From Paralithodes platypus (lineage: Eukaryota; Arthropoda; Malacostraca; Decapoda; Lithodidae): a stretch of DNA of 64,000 nt. Made by a program: the position numbers and the translations under genes. This document shows, in pieces, positions 53,972 through 64,000 of the stretch. Under the pieces are notes generated by a model. That model ran no database searches, had not been told where the DNA came from, and was given only the letters and a program-made list of their open reading frames with translations. Where the stretch lies: the NCBI GenBank assembly GCA_032716605.1, contig CM064560.1, positions 15,386,567 through 15,450,566 on the forward strand, written 5' to 3'. Position 1 is the first letter of the stretch. Each line of letters starts with the position of its first letter.

Positions 53972-55100
53972 ACTATAGTTGTACTTACTCTACTATGGGT
54001 TTCAGAGGCCGTGTTACATGGTTTTTCGGGAATAACTTATTAACACAAATTTGGATTAGTATGATATTTTGACACAGCTATATTCACACCCTGCCCTAAT
54101 TTTCGCCAATATCGTGCATTACCAAAAGTGTAGAATTAAGGTACCTGTGTCATGAGGTTAAAGTCGCACCTGGTCACACCTGGATGATGAGGAAACGAAC
54201 AAGGTTAGTCACCATCTCTCTTTCTTTCCTTCTCGCTCTCTGTCTCTCTCTCTCTCTGTCTCTTTCTCTCTCTCACTTTCTCACACATGGAAACTACGGC
54301 CACTGGCGCATTCATTATACATATAAAAGTGAGGCATGCAAAATGTGTTAATTGTATATTAATGTATGATAGTGACATAAACTGACTGCAAGGGCAACAG
54401 TAGGGTAGGGTGGTGGGTATAAAACGAGCGTGTGTGATGGAAGAGCAGTGGTTTGGTGGTTTCCAGGTGTTGTGTGGTTTTGTGTTGGCATGATATTGCA
54501 TCTACTGTAAGGTGTAATTTGGTCATCGTATCGTCAGGTTGTGTTGGATGTCAGGTGGGATGGGGCAGTTGACGCTTGGTCATTAATTACGGGTTGGGTA
54601 GGGGTTGGGAAGGGGTGAGGATGGGAAAATGTTGGCGGGAGGAAGGGTAGTGTAGGGTAAGTAAGTACAGTCACTTATACAAAATCGTGGACCGGTACGA
54701 TTTTCGTTATGCAATTACTATCTGGGTTGATTATTGGCTGGGACTTGCTTTATAATCAATGGTATATGTAGGTTCGTAATTGATGTATAGACAATCATAT
54801 TCGTAAATCCGTTTGTAGAGATATACTTCCATTAGAAAAAAGGTGAGGTCCATGAATTGTTATGAGTGATGGTACGTTGAGGAAGATGCTGCCGACAATA
54901 AAACAAACAATACAACAAAAACACGGAGGAGAAGGGTGGGACAATGGGACATTTATACAAAGTTTATAGGAATGTGGAGGGGTGAGTGTGGCCAGGTTTT
55001 ATTAATAGGTCATTTTATACAACGAAAGGAAGCGAAGACATGAAGGGTGGACAAATGATTGGACAAGCCGATTGGTGGCTTTCTCCCTGCTGTATATGTA

Positions 55101-55129
55101 GTAAAGACGCATGACAAATGCGTCTTTAC
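55101..55129. repeat. Perfect 12-bp stem, 5-nt loop
   Basis: GTAAAGACGCAT, GACAA, ATGCGTCTTTAC. It lies in the spacer of the large inverted repeat. It does not match the histone stem-loop consensus. Confidence 0.8.
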
Positions 55130-55239
55130 ACCCACGCGGACAATGACGCAACATGGTTGCCATAATTTGCCTTGCTGGAGCCAATGTCACGTATGGTTGA
55201 CTGTATACGACTGCTGCCGTAAGCCCGTGGCACCCGACG

Positions 55240-56095
55240 AAAACACACAACAACCGGAAACAACCGAACCATTGCTCATCGATGAAACACGGTCGTTATA
55301 TACCCAGCACCCTACCATACTCTTGTCCTTACATTCACGTTATGTCACTATACAATATAAATATAAAACACACAACACCCGGAAACAACCGAACCATTGC
55401 TCATCGATGAAACACGGTCGTTATATACCCAGCACCCTACCATACTCTTGTCCTTACATTCACGTTATGTCACTATACAATATAAATATAAAACACACAA
55501 CACCGGAAACAACCGAACCATTGCTCATCGATGAAACACGGTCGTTATATACCCAGCACCCTACCATACTCTTGTCCTTACATTCACGTTATGTCACTAT
55601 ACAATATAATATAACACACGGAAACAACCGAACCATTGCTCATCGATGAAACACGGTCGTTATATACCCAGCACCCTACCATACTCTTGTCCTTACATTC
55701 ACGTTATGTCACTATACAATATAAATATAAAACACACACCGGAAACAACCGAACCATTGCTCATCGATGAAACGGTCGTTATATACCCAGCACCCTACCA
55801 TACTCTTGTCCTTACATTCACGTTATGTCACTATACAATATAAATATAAAACACACCCGGAAACAACCGAACCATTGCTCATCGATGAAACACGGTCGTT
55901 ATATACCCAGCACCCTACCATACTCTTGTCCTTACATTCACGTTATGTCACTATACAATATAAATATAAAACACACAACACCCGGAAACAACCGAACCAT
56001 TGCTCATCGATGAAACACGGTCGTTATATACCCAGCACCCTACCATACTCTTGTCCTTACATTCACGTTATGTCACTATACAATATAAATATAAA
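55240..56095 (+). repeat. About 120-bp tandem repeat, seven copies
   Basis: Unit GGAAACAACCGAACCATTGC, TCATCGATGAAACACGG, TATACCCAGCACCCTACC, CACGTTATGTCACTATAC. Units differ mainly in the length of the ACACACAACACCC joint. One diverged copy exists in the left arm, as the mirror image at about 54350-54490. Confidence 0.95.
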
Positions 56096-56165
56096 ATTAA
56101 CACATTTTGCATGCCTCATTTTTATATATAATGCATGCGCCAGTGGCCGTAGTTTCCATGTGTGA

Positions 56166-56167
56166 GT

Positions 56168-56263
<96 letters not shown>

Positions 56264-56330
56264 AGAGAGCGAGCGAGAGAGAGCGAGCGAGAGAGAGCGA
56301 GAGAGCGAGAGGGAAAGAAAGAGAGATGGG
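56166..56330. repeat. (GA)n with GCGA variants
   Basis: Within the right arm of the inverted repeat, about twice as long as the matching TC tract in the left arm (54220-54285). Arg-Glu frames here are artefacts. Confidence 0.95.
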
Positions 56331-56739
56331 GGGGGGGTGACTAACCTTGTTCGTTTCCTCATCATCCAGGTGTGACCAGGTGCGACTTTAACCTCATGAC
56401 ACAGGGACAAGTACCATAATTCTAAACTTTTGGTAATGCACGATATTGGCGAAAATTAGGGCAGGGTGTGAATAAAGCTGTGTCAAAATATAGTACTAAT
56501 CCAAATTTGTGTTAATAAGTTATTCCCGAAAAACCATGTAACACGGCCTCTGAAACCCATAGTAGTTGTATTGCGGGAGTGAGCAAACTCGTTATTTCCC
56601 GCCTCCTATATGTGTAGGTGTTATATGTATCGTTGGAATGGCTGTGGATGTGTGTGTAGTCTGTATTTTTAGCCAATTGGCGACATCGGAAACGAAGGCT
56701 TAGGGTGGATCTGTATGGTACCATTCTCACTATAGACGG

Positions 56740-56951
56740 TACCGTCTCGCCCGAAGGCTTAGGTAGCCATCAGCTTAGGTGAACCATATGATACCCATCT
56801 CGCCTTGTACCATTTTTGCCAACCCCAGATGGGACGTCACAACGTCGTCCACTTATTCCAGGTACCTATTTACAGCTAGGTGAACTGAGGCTAACACATG
56901 AAAGGAGACAAGCCCAATTTGTCTCCGCCCGGCCGGGGATTGAACCCCCGA

Positions 56952-56962
<11 letters not shown>
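56740..56962 (-). mobile_element. Decapod-type tRNA-related SINE
   Basis: The minus strand starts in a T-arm and B-box-like block (CGGGGGTTCAATCCCCGG) and runs through GTCTCC, AGCTAGGTGAACTG-type and GGTACCTATTTAC blocks (plus-strand wording: CAGGTACCTATTTACAGC). I recognise this sequence style from crab, crayfish and lobster genomes. That recollection should be verified. Confidence 0.65.
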
Positions 56963-56999
<37 letters not shown>

Positions 57000-57019
57000 G
57001 GCGTATATATTTCCTCATT

Positions 57020-57290
57020 TATATACTTTTTTTATCATTTTTTTTTAGTTTCCTCTTTAGTCCTTCATTAAGCTTAAAAAACACACACCCAGAGACCTTC
57101 CTAAATTTGTAGCATTTTTGACAGAAAAACTTTGGCCGGTTTCTCGTAAATCACAGGCTCGCTATCGCTCGCCAGGAAAACATAGACACCTAAATAACAC
57201 GAACAGTCATAATACTGACAAAGAAATGGGGTGGGGTGGGTGGGGTGGGGTGGGGGTGGGGGGTATCATTGGTCACTTATCCATTTTATT
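57020..57290 (-). mobile_element. M1 MITE, eroded copy with G-rich insertion
   Basis: AAGCTT, GGCTCGCTATCGCTCGCC and sub-repeat pieces, ending in a GGGGT repeat at 57230-57262 that could form a quadruplex. Confidence 0.75.
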
Positions 57291-57307
57291 CTAAAAAAAC
57301 GGCAATT

Positions 57308-57702
57308 TTAAGGGTAGATGGGTCGCTTTTCTGGTCACCCTGCTTCTTCATGTTTAGCCCCAATAGTTTTCAGAATTTAAGACGTTAGCCCCATTAGTTT
57401 GTCGATGTTAAAACCTTTTGTCCCATTTCTATATCAATATCAAGACCTTTCGTGCCATTTAGGTGTCGATTTTTTCCTGGCGAGCGAGAGCGAGCCTGTA
57501 ATTTTAAGAAAAATAGGCCTTCAGCCGGGACATTTTTCTATCGAAAAAAAAGGTCAGAAAATTAAAAGAAATGGGGCGAAAGTTCATAAAATCGCCAAAC
57601 TAAGTGGGTGAACGTCTTAAAATCTCAAAGGCAATGAGGCCATACATGAAGGAGAAAGGTGTCCCGAAAGAAAATAATCCCAAAGTGGAAATCTGCCCTT
57701 AA
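57308..57702. mobile_element. M1 fold-back derivative
   Basis: Left half in plus orientation up to ATTTTTCTATCGAAAAAA, then the sub-repeats again in minus orientation, ending CTGCCCTTAA. An M2 tip (GGCACCGGTACTGAAAGGG-TTAA) follows. Confidence 0.8.
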
Positions 57703-57856
57703 AAGGACGGCACCGGTACTGAAAGGGTTAACCCTCTGCCATGCAATATATCTCCTTCAACCACCCCTCTAAAATACAGGGGGGGGGGGGGGGGTCCGTA
57801 TATTATTTTAGGGCCATTTAGTTTGTCATTTGTGGACCGGGCGAAGCACAATTAGT

Positions 57857-58905
57857 GTTTTAATGTCAGGGGGTTCCGGTGGCTGAGTGGTAGGGCAGCC
57901 CCATTAGTTTTAATGTCAGGGGGTTCCGGTGGCTGAGTGGTAGGGCAGCCCCATTAGTTTTAATGTCAGGGGTTTCCGGTGGCTGAGTGGTAGGGCAGCC
58001 CCATTAGTTTTAATGTCAGGGGGTTCCGGTGGCTGAGTGGTAGGGCAGCCCCATTAGTTTTAATGTCAGGGGGTTCCGGTGGCTGAGTGGTAGGGCAGCC
58101 CCATTAGTTTTAATGTCAGGGGGTTCCTGTGGCTGAGTGGTAGGGCAGCCCCATTAGTTTTAATGTCAGGGGGTTCCTGTGGCTGAGTGGTAGGGCAGCC
58201 CCATTAGTTTTAATGTCAGGGGGTTCCTGTGGCTGAGTGGTAGGGCAGCCCCATTAGTTTTAATGTCAGGGGGTTCCTGTGGCTGAGTGGTAGGGCAGCC
58301 CCATTAGTTTTAATGTCAGGGGGTTCCTGTGGCTGAGTGGTAGGGCAGCCCCATTAGTTTTAATGTCAGGGGGTTCCGGTGGCTGAGTGGTAGGGCAGCC
58401 CCAATAGTTTTAATGTCAGGGGGTTCCGGTGGCTGAGTGGTAGGGCAGCCCCATTAGTTTTAATGTCAGGGGGTTCCTGTGGCTGAGTGGTAGGGCAGCC
58501 CCATTAGTTTTAATGTCAGGGGGTTCCGGTGGCTGAGTGGTAGGGCAGCCCCATTAGTTTTAATGTCAGGGGGTTCCTGTGGCTGAGTGGTAGGGCAGCC
58601 CCATTAGTTTTAATGTCAGGGGGTTCCTGTGGCTGAGTGGTAGGGCAGCCCCATTAGTTTTAATGTCAGGGGGTTCCTGTGGCTGAGTGGTAGGGCAGCC
58701 CCATTAGTTTTAATGTCAGGGGGTTCCGGTGGCTGAGTGGTAGGGCAGCCCCATTAGTTTTAATGTCAGGGGGTTCCGGTGGCTGAGTGGTAGGGCAGCC
58801 CCATTAGTTTTAATGTCAGGGGGTTCCTGTGGCTGAGTGGTAGGGCAGCCCCATTAGTTTTAATGTCAGGGGGTTCCGGTGGCTGAGTGGTAGGGCAGCC
58901 TCATT
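57857..58905. repeat. 50-bp minisatellite, 21 copies, containing a pol III A-box motif
   Basis: Exact 50-bp period. Each unit has GGTTCCxGTGGCTGAGTGGT-AGGGCA, which fits the A box and D-arm of a tRNA, then GCCCCATTAGTTTT, which is the first M1 sub-repeat, then AATGTCAGG. G or T at one site (TTCCGGT or TTCCTGT) varies among copies. No B box is present. Confidence 0.95.
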
Positions 58906-59100
58906 AGTTTTCAGATTTTATGACGTTCGCTCAATTAGTTTGTCGATTTTAAAACCTTTCGTCCCATTTCTATATCAATATCAAGACCTTTCGTACCATT
59001 TAGGTATCGATTTATTCCTGGCGAGCGATAGCGAACCTGTAATTTTAAGAGACACCGGCCTTTGGCCGGAAATTTTTTCTATCGAAAAATGTACAAAAGT
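58890..59100 (+). mobile_element. M1 MITE copy, right end lost
   Basis: Continues directly from the last array unit (CCTCATTAGTTTTCAGAT) through the sub-repeats, GAGCGATAGCGAACC and CCGGCCTTTGGCCGG to ATGTACAAAA. Confidence 0.85.
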
Positions 59101-59297
59101 GTGTATCCTAAAAATGATGTTAATGGTAGACAAACTCTGAGCACATGTAACGTATAATAAATACAACATACATTGACTAATATCACCTAGGCCTATCTTT
59201 ACTGCATAATTAGGGCTTAATATACTACATAGGTAACACCCATTTATTTAACATTAATATCAATTACAAATCCCAATGTACTTGAATAAACGAATGG

Positions 59298-59372
59298 AAG
59301 CATATGGCCCTCCCGGGATTCGAACCCGGGACACCACACCCAGAACATGAGCACCTAAACCATTACACCACC
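59298..59372 (-). mobile_element. tRNA-like sequence (SINE head or tRNA pseudogene)
   Basis: Minus strand: GTTGGTGGTGTAATGGTTTA (A box) and CCCGGGTTCGAATCCCGG (perfect T-arm and B box). The acceptor ends do not pair and no intron or CCA is visible. It is closely related to the SINE head at 36591. Confidence 0.6.
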
Positions 59373-59430
59373 AACAATTTTGAATTATATTGTTATTTCT
59401 TCTAAAATGTAAATAGTTTATCATCAAATG

Positions 59431-60204
59431 TTAACCCCTTTTGTACCGGTGTCGTCCTTTCCAGTATATTCTGGCAACTATTAGACGGCTTCATTCAGCC
59501 CCTTTTGTACCGGTGTCGTCCTTTCCAGTATATTCTGGCAACTATTAGACGGCTTCATTCAGCCCCTTTTGTACCGGTGTCGTCCTTTCCAGTATATTCT
59601 GGCAACTATTAGACGGCTTCATTCAGCCCCTTTTGTACCGGTGTCGTCCTTTCCAGTATATTCTGGCAACTATTAGACGGCTTCATTCAGCTTAGGAAGG
59701 ATGTCTACCTGTTAAAAGATTACAGACTATCTCAGTTAAGGGGAGGCAGACCGTTTTTCTGGAACCCCTTCTCCCTAATGTTTAGCCCCACTAGTTTTGA
59801 GATTATAAGACGTTCGGCCCATTAGTTTGGCGATTTGAACACCTTTCGCCCTATTTCGTTGTAAATTTTAAGACCTTTCGTGCCATTTAGGTGTCTATTA
59901 TTTCCTGGCGAACGCAAGCGAGCCTGCAATTTTAAGAGGAACCGGCCTTCGGCCGCAACATTTTTCTACCGAAAAGTTTACAAATTTATCTTGAAGGGGG
60001 GTCTAGGGGGCGTTTTTCTAAGCTTGATGGAGGTCTAGGGAGGAAACTAAACAAATATATGAATAAATGAATTAATAGACCAAACAAACGGTCAGTCTCC
60101 CCTTAATCCGTTTGGCTACCATATATCCTTCCCAAGCATCATAAAATATTCTAAATGTAGCTGAAATAAAACAAAAAACACGTCGCCGGTACTGGAAGGG
60201 TTAA
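59431..60204 (+). mobile_element. M2 MITE split by M1, with four-fold repeat in its left half
   Basis: Left half 59431-59736, of which a 62-bp piece (CCCCTTTTGTACCGGTGTCG to GACGGCTTCATTCAG) is present four times in tandem. Right half 60106-60204. The M1 copy 59736-60106 sits between, after ACTATCTCAG. Confidence 0.85.
59736..60106 (+). mobile_element. M1 MITE, complete copy nested in M2
   Basis: TTAAGGGGAGGCAGACCG to CAGTCTCCCCTTAA, about 370 bp, with all blocks present and clean TTAA ends. Confidence 0.9.
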
Positions 60205-60296
60205 TTACTGTAAGTTTAATAAAATACATTCTACTTCTGATGATGCAATAAAAGAATAGCGAAACATAGGCAAATAAAATGTTTGGTCAAAGCCTT

Positions 60297-60512
60297 AAGA
60301 CGGTATCACACGAGACCTTTTATAGCCAACATTCCATGATCAACATTTTTCTGGCAACATTTCTGGATTATTTTGCACTGGTATCGGAAACTAGACTGAT
60401 GGTAGAGGACTTTAGGTAACCGAAATATTGTAAATGTTGACCTCATAAGCTGCCAGACCAGTGTTGAGGATAAATGTTGAAGGAAAAAGCGCTCGTGTGA
60501 TACCGGCTTTAT
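60297..60512. mobile_element. M3 MITE copy
   Basis: AGACGGTATCACACGAGACC at the left and GCTCGTGTGATACCGGCTTT at the right. Interior TTATTTTGCACTGGTATCGG is shared with the copies at 10412 and 21250. Confidence 0.8.
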
Positions 60513-61515
60513 TTATAGTAAGTGGCTTATGTACCTGTTAGTGCTTTAAGGGGAGATGGGTCGTTTATTTATAGTAAGTGGCTTGTGTACCTGTTAGTGC
60601 TTTAAGGGGAGATGGGTCGTTTATTTATAGTAAGTGGCTTGTGTACCTGTTAGTGCTTTAAGGGGAGATGGGTTGTTTATTTATAGTAAGTGGCTTGTGT
60701 ACCTGTTAGTGCTTTAAGGGGAGATGGGTCGTTTATTTATAGTAAGTGGCTTGTGTACCTGTTAGTGCTTTAAGAGGAGATGGGTCGTTTATTTATAGTA
60801 AGTGGCTTGTGTACCTGTTAGTGCTTTAAGGGGAGATGGGTCGTTTATTTATAGTAAGTGGCTTGTGTACCTGTTAGTGCTTTAAGGGGAGATGGGTCGT
60901 TTATTTATAGTAAGTGGCTTGTGTACCTGTTAGTGCTTTAAGGGGAGATGGGTTGTTTATTTATAGTAAGTGGCTTGTGTACCTGTTAGTGCTTTAAGGG
61001 GAGATGGGTCGTTTATTTATAGTAAGTGGCTTGTGTACCTGTTAGTGCTTTAAGAGGAGATGGGTCGTTTATTTATAGTAAGTGGCTTGTGTACCTGTTA
61101 GTGCTTTAAGGGGAGATGGGTCGTTTATTTATAGTAAGTGGCTTGTGTACCTGTTAGTGCTTTAAGGGGAGATGGGTTGTTTATTTATAGTAAGTGGCTT
61201 GTGTACCTGTTAGTGCTTTAAGGGGAGATGGGTCGTTTATTTATAGTAAGTGGCTTGTGTACCTGTTAGTGCTTTAAGAGGAGATGGGTCGTTTATTTAT
61301 AGTAAGTGGCTTGTGTACCTGTTAGTGCTTTAAGGGGAGATGGGTCGTTTATTTATAGTAAGTGGCTTGTGTACCTGTTAGTGCTTTAAGGGGAGATGGG
61401 TCGTTTATTTATAGTAAGTGGCTTGTGTACCTGTTAGTGCTTTAAGGGGAGATGGGTCGTTTATTTATAGTAAGTGGCTTGTGTACCTGTTAGTGCTTTA
61501 AGGGGAGATGGGGCG
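60506..61515. repeat. 56-bp minisatellite, 18 copies, with higher-order pattern
   Basis: Unit GTTTATTTATAGTAAGTGGC, TTGTGTACCTGTTAGTGCT, TTAAGGGGAGATGGGTC. The last part is the left tip of M1; the first two are the DNA between the M3 and M1 elements. Variants GGGTTG and AAGAGGAG recur every four or five units. Confidence 0.95.
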
Positions 61516-61832
61516 TTTTTTGGGTCCCCCTTCTTCCTCATGTTTAGCCTTATTAGTTTTGATATTTTAAGAAGTTCACCCCATTAGTTTGGCGTTTTTC
61601 AGACATTTTGTCCCATTTCTTTGCCAATATTAAGACCTTTCGTGCCATTTAGGTGTCAATTTTTTTCCTGGCGAGCGATAGCGAGCCTGTATTTTAAGAG
61701 GAATCGGCCTTCGGCCGGGAAATTTTTCTACCGAAAAATGTACACATTTATCTTGAAAGGGGGTCGAGGGGGTATTTCTTTAAAGCTTGATGGAGGCCTA
61801 GCGAGGAAACTAAAAAATATATTAATGATACA
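61498..61832 (+). mobile_element. M1 MITE copy
   Basis: Continues from the last array unit. All internal blocks are present; the right tip is lost after GAGGAAACTAAAAAATAT. Confidence 0.85.
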
Positions 61833-62096
61833 TACAGTATATGCTGTAGACCATAACACAAGCAGGTATTTTGGCTCGAACGTCCCTTCATTTTAGCCCT
61901 GTCACTCTTTCAACTCTGGGGGACGACATTCGCTACTGGCAGTTCTGCTTTTTGTCTCCCTCACTCACATAGGGAAATACTGCGGGAGTGAGTGTTGTTT
62001 ACAGATATTACACGGATTAACATTCATATTTCTAAAGGTAACTTCATTTTTCAGGTTATTTCGTCCATTACCAGCGCTGCAAAGGGAAGGAATGGT
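61833..62096. other. Unique-looking spacer
   Basis: No gene or repeat recognised. Confidence 0.4.
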
Positions 62097-62422
62097 TTAA
62101 GAGAAGGGTTTTAGCTTGTTCCCTAGACCTCCATCAAACTTAAAATTACACCCCCTAGACCCCCTTTCAAAATAAATGTGTACATTTTTCGATAACAAAA
62201 TGTTTCGGCCTGGTTACTACTACTGTATTACAGGCTAGCTATCGCTCGCCAGGACAAATATCGACACCTAAATTGTACGAAATATCTTAATATTGACCAA
62301 AAAATGGAAGGAAAGGTCATAAAATCGCCAAAATAATAGGCTGAACGTCTTAAATTCTGAAAGCTAATGGGGCTAAACATGAGAAAGAAAAGGAGGCAGA
62401 AAAGCAAACCATCCCCCCTTAA
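62097..62422 (-). mobile_element. M1 MITE, diverged copy
   Basis: Minus orientation, TTAAGAGAAGGG to CCATCCCCCCTTAA. Confidence 0.8.
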
Positions 62423-62804
62423 GGGGGGTGACCTGCTGGCTGTTATTTCTGTCCTTTTCTCTCTTTCTCTGGCTTGTATCCATTCCAACACATTCAGCCA
62501 ACTATTTTAAGACGTTTATCCCCATCTAGGTGTCGATTTCTTCCAGGCGAGCGATAGCGAGCCAGCATTATATGAAGAAATCCGGCTTCTTCGCCGGAGA
62601 AATTTTTCTATCAAAAAATGTACAAATTTAGCCTGCTTTCAAACACAAATAAAAAATATGCTGGCTCGCTACCGCTCACCAGTAAAAAATTGACACCTGG
62701 ATGGGGATAAACGTCTTAAAATAGTAGGCTGAATGGGGCCAAATGGATACAAGCCAGAGAAAGATAGGGCAGGACAGAACCAAAAGCAGGTGACCTCCCT
62801 TAAT
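62419..62804. mobile_element. M1-related fold-back element
   Basis: Ends TTAAGGGGGGTGACCTGCTG and GCAGGTGACCTCCCTTAA; arms of about 150 bp facing each other around a CCGGCTTCTTCGCCGG hairpin. Central blocks are M1 (GGCGAGCGATAGCGAGCC, ATGTACAAATTTA), but the outer 80 bp differ from standard M1. Confidence 0.8.
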
Positions 62805-62936
62805 GCCGTGATGAAATGCTACCTAGTGTAATCCCCCCAGCTTTACTGGTTATACTAAATTGATATCAAGATGGGAGTTAAGAAAATAGGCATGATCATT
62901 AGAAAAATCTTAATTATATATTACAAAAAAGGCGGA

Positions 62937-63735
62937 AAACAATAATAGACCTAATGATCATTACAAGGCTACTTGTAAAAAACAATAATAGACCTAATGA
63001 TCATTACAAGGCTACTTGTAAAAAAAACAATAATAGTCCTAATGATCATTACAAGGCTACTTGTAAAAAAAACAATAATAGACCTAATGATCATTACAAG
63101 GCTACTTGTAAAAAAACAATAATAGACCTAATGATCATTACAAGGCTACTTGTAAAAAAAACAATAATAGACCTAATGATCATTACAAGGCTACTTGTAA
63201 AAAAACAATAGACCTAATGATCATTACAAGGCTACTTGTAAAAAAACAATAATAGACCTAATGATCATTACAAGGCTACTTGTAAAAAAAACAATAATAG
63301 ACCTAATGATCATTACAAGGCTACTTGTAAAAAAACAATAGACCTAATGATCATTACAAGGCTACTTGTAAAAAAAAAACAATAATAGACCTAATGATCA
63401 TTACAAGGCTACTTGTAAAAAACAATAATAGACCTAATGATCATTACAAGGCTACTTGTAAAAAAAACAATAATAGACCTAATGATCATTACAAGGCTAC
63501 TTGTAAAAAAACAATAGACCTAATGATCATTACAAGGCTACTTGTAAAAAAAAAACAATAATAGACCTAATGATCATTACAAGGCTACTTGTAAAAAAAC
63601 AATAATAGACCTAATGATCATTACAAGGCTACTTGTAAAAAAAACAATAATAGACCTAATGATCATTACAAGGCTACTTGTAAAAAACAATAATAGACCT
63701 AATGATCATTACAAGGCTACTTGTAAAAAAACAAG
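62937..63735. repeat. About 43-bp minisatellite, roughly 18 copies
   Basis: Unit AACAATAATAGACCTAATGA-TCATTACAAGGCTACTTGTA plus an A run of 5-9. Some copies lack AATA. Reading frames here are periodic artefacts. Confidence 0.95.
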
Positions 63736-64000
63736 ATTGCCAATATAATTTATGTACAAAAAACTAATCTCTCACTCACTCACTCACACACACACACACA
63801 CACACACAACGATGCAGTGTTAATAAACACTGTGAACCATTGAATCCTCTTGGCAGCCATTTAGATTTTTCTACTGCATATAAATTGAACAGGGGAAGCT
63901 GAAAATTGAACACAAGATTAAATACGATTGTCCTGGATAACCTACAAACTCCCCCCTCTCCAGCGATCTTCCCCCCTCCTCCCTATCCCCACAAACATCA
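63736..64000. other. Right edge, simple repeats, no gene
   Basis: CTCACTCA and CA repeats at 63763-63808, then unassigned sequence ending in a C-rich stretch. Confidence 0.5.

Larger units (their letters stand above)
53995..56565. mobile_element. 2.6-kb inverted-repeat unit with one expanded arm
   Basis: The left arm (about 53995-54490) is mirrored by the right arm (about 55975-56565). Outer ends CTACTATGGGTTTCAGAGGC and CCTCTGAAACCCATAGTAG. Inner landmarks shared by both: TTTGGATTAGTA, AATTTTCGCCAATATCGTGC, CACCTGGATGATGAGGAAAC, a TC/GA tract and GGAAACTACGGCCACTGGCG. The spacer 54490-55240 has no convincing gene. It could be a foldback transposon or a local inverted duplication; no target duplication was found. 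Confidence 0.85.

Noticed and set aside
59298..59372. Functional tRNA gene
   Set aside because: Good T-arm but no acceptor pairing, and a close relative at 36591 is clearly a SINE inserted in DIRS.
62954..63211. Frames with repeated peptides in minisatellites (also 18351-18599, 50292-50594, 55059-56165)
   Set aside because: Unit lengths happen to keep a frame open. No homology and no start context.

Overview
This is eukaryotic, intron-bearing, TE-saturated DNA, most likely from a decapod crustacean. Three things point there. A DIRS1-like retroelement is present (a group known to be widespread in Decapoda). There is a tRNA-related SINE of a type I recognise from decapod genomes at 56740-56962. 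Arthropod-type TTAGG-like stretches and very many micro- and minisatellites are also present. No bacterial gene organisation exists, and most long open frames are repeat shadows.

Only three stretches look like possible host genes. The first is one exon of a Cys-loop ligand-gated ion channel (20653-20826, minus) with good splice sites. The second is a single-exon protein-kinase-like ORF (21489-22112, minus). The third is an intact 409-codon ORF (44033-45262, plus) that appears to encode two retropepsin-like domains, both without the catalytic Asp motif.

Layout. 1-1.8 kb: 3' part of a Ty3/gypsy pol gene with one in-frame stop. 2-6.2 kb: fragments of four LINEs, a piggyBac-type non-autonomous element and a truncated (AAC)-tailed retroposon. 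6.3-8.2 kb: unassigned, with a possible core promoter near 8.08 kb. 8.6-10.98 kb: LINE relic and a chain of MITEs. 10.98-17.29 kb: a 6.3 kb piggyBac element whose transposase carries a coding minisatellite and one frameshift. 17.4-19.7 kb: MITEs around a 55-bp array. 20-22.1 kb: the two host-like genes. 22.8-27.7 kb: an RTE-like LINE carrying a TRIM-like LTR element and a second LINE. 27.7-30.7 kb: nested MITEs, a 54-bp array and the (AAC) retroposon. 30.7-39.3 kb: an almost complete DIRS element inserted in a MITE. 39.5-41.1 kb: a 25-bp array. 41.1-42.8 kb: MITEs and LINE. 43.8-45.3 kb: the retropepsin-like gene. 45.9-53 kb: hairpin element, retroposon, unassigned DNA, SINE. 54-56.6 kb: a 2.6-kb inverted repeat with one expanded arm. 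56.7-64 kb: SINE, MITEs and four arrays.

Two themes tie the window together. First, short elements bounded by TTAA (family M1 about 360 bp with about 20 copies; family M2 about 210 bp) land in each other's TTAA ends and form chains. Second, nearly every large minisatellite has a unit that spans the junction of a transposon end with its neighbour. The arrays therefore look as if they were born at insertion junctions. Element boundaries were judged by eye and are good to roughly 5-20 bp unless a target-site duplication is quoted.
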